Source of the DNA: Chrysomallon squamiferum
Lineage: Eukaryota; Mollusca; Gastropoda; Neomphalida; Peltospiridae
Assembly (NCBI GenBank): GCA_012295275.1
Contig: CM022671.1
Coordinates: 7,333,227-7,397,226 of the forward strand
Reading direction: 5' to 3'
Length of the DNA stretch: 64,000 nucleotides
Notes under the pieces: model-generated
Databases searched by the model: none
What the model saw: only the letters and a program-made list of their open reading frames with translations
What the model was told of the DNA's origin: nothing
Shown: positions 14,450 through 64,000 of the stretch, piece by piece
How the letters are laid out: every line of letters starts with the position of its first letter
Position numbering within the stretch: the first letter of the stretch is position 1
Made by a program: the position numbers and the translations under genes

Positions 14450-64000
<49,551 letters not shown>

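Overview
The window is eukaryotic, AT-rich genomic DNA dominated by one large multi-exon gene on the + strand. Its exons are small (30-225 nt) and have consensus GT/AG borders. They are separated by introns of 122 nt to 9.9 kb filled with microsatellites and degenerate tandem arrays. The architecture, long CA/GA/TTA/TTC microsatellites and tRNA-like SINE fragments suggest a lophotrochozoan animal, most likely a mollusc and possibly a cephalopod. The taxon is inference; the gene identity is firm.

The gene is an ADAMTS metalloprotease of the ADAMTS9/ADAMTS20/GON-1 clade. Thirty-five exons, from 14450 to 63822, splice in one continuous reading frame of 1,663 codons. A probable 36th exon is cut by the window end. 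Domain order is: end of the propeptide, furin site (HKRRKR), catalytic domain (HELGHVFSLSH, IMAPT Met-turn), disintegrin-like module, TSR1, Cys-rich, spacer, fourteen more TSRs, and most of a GON domain. The count of fifteen TSRs equals vertebrate ADAMTS9/20. The signal peptide and early propeptide exons were not recognised and are probably upstream; the last GON exon(s) lie downstream.

Layout. 1-14449: no recognisable gene; microsatellites (CA, CT, AG, ATT, TG), a hAT-like terminus, a tRNA-like SINE fragment, a degenerate 60-bp-class tandem array and a small CpG-rich patch near 12.9 kb. 14.4-22.6 kb: two propeptide exons around a 7.8-kb intron. 22.6-31.1 kb: an 8.5-kb intron. 31.1-35.4 kb: catalytic exons. 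35.7-43.1 kb: disintegrin, TSR1, Cys-rich and spacer exons. 43.4-49.5 kb: TSR2 to the first part of TSR11. 49.5-59.4 kb: a 9.9-kb intron. 59.4-61.9 kb: TSR11-15. 62.2-64.0 kb: GON domain.

The points most worth a second look are two. (1) Exon 26 reads through its splice donor into an Arg/Gln-rich tail ending at TGA 49673-49675. The bias continues in the +1 frame to a stop at 49838, and two AATAAA signals with GT-rich downstream sequence follow; this looks like an alternative 3' end for a short secreted isoform. (2) A pair of 42-bp inverted repeats (38/42 identical, all differences transitions) flanks a roughly 1-kb degenerate satellite inside the same intron, resembling a non-autonomous mobile element with a satellite core.
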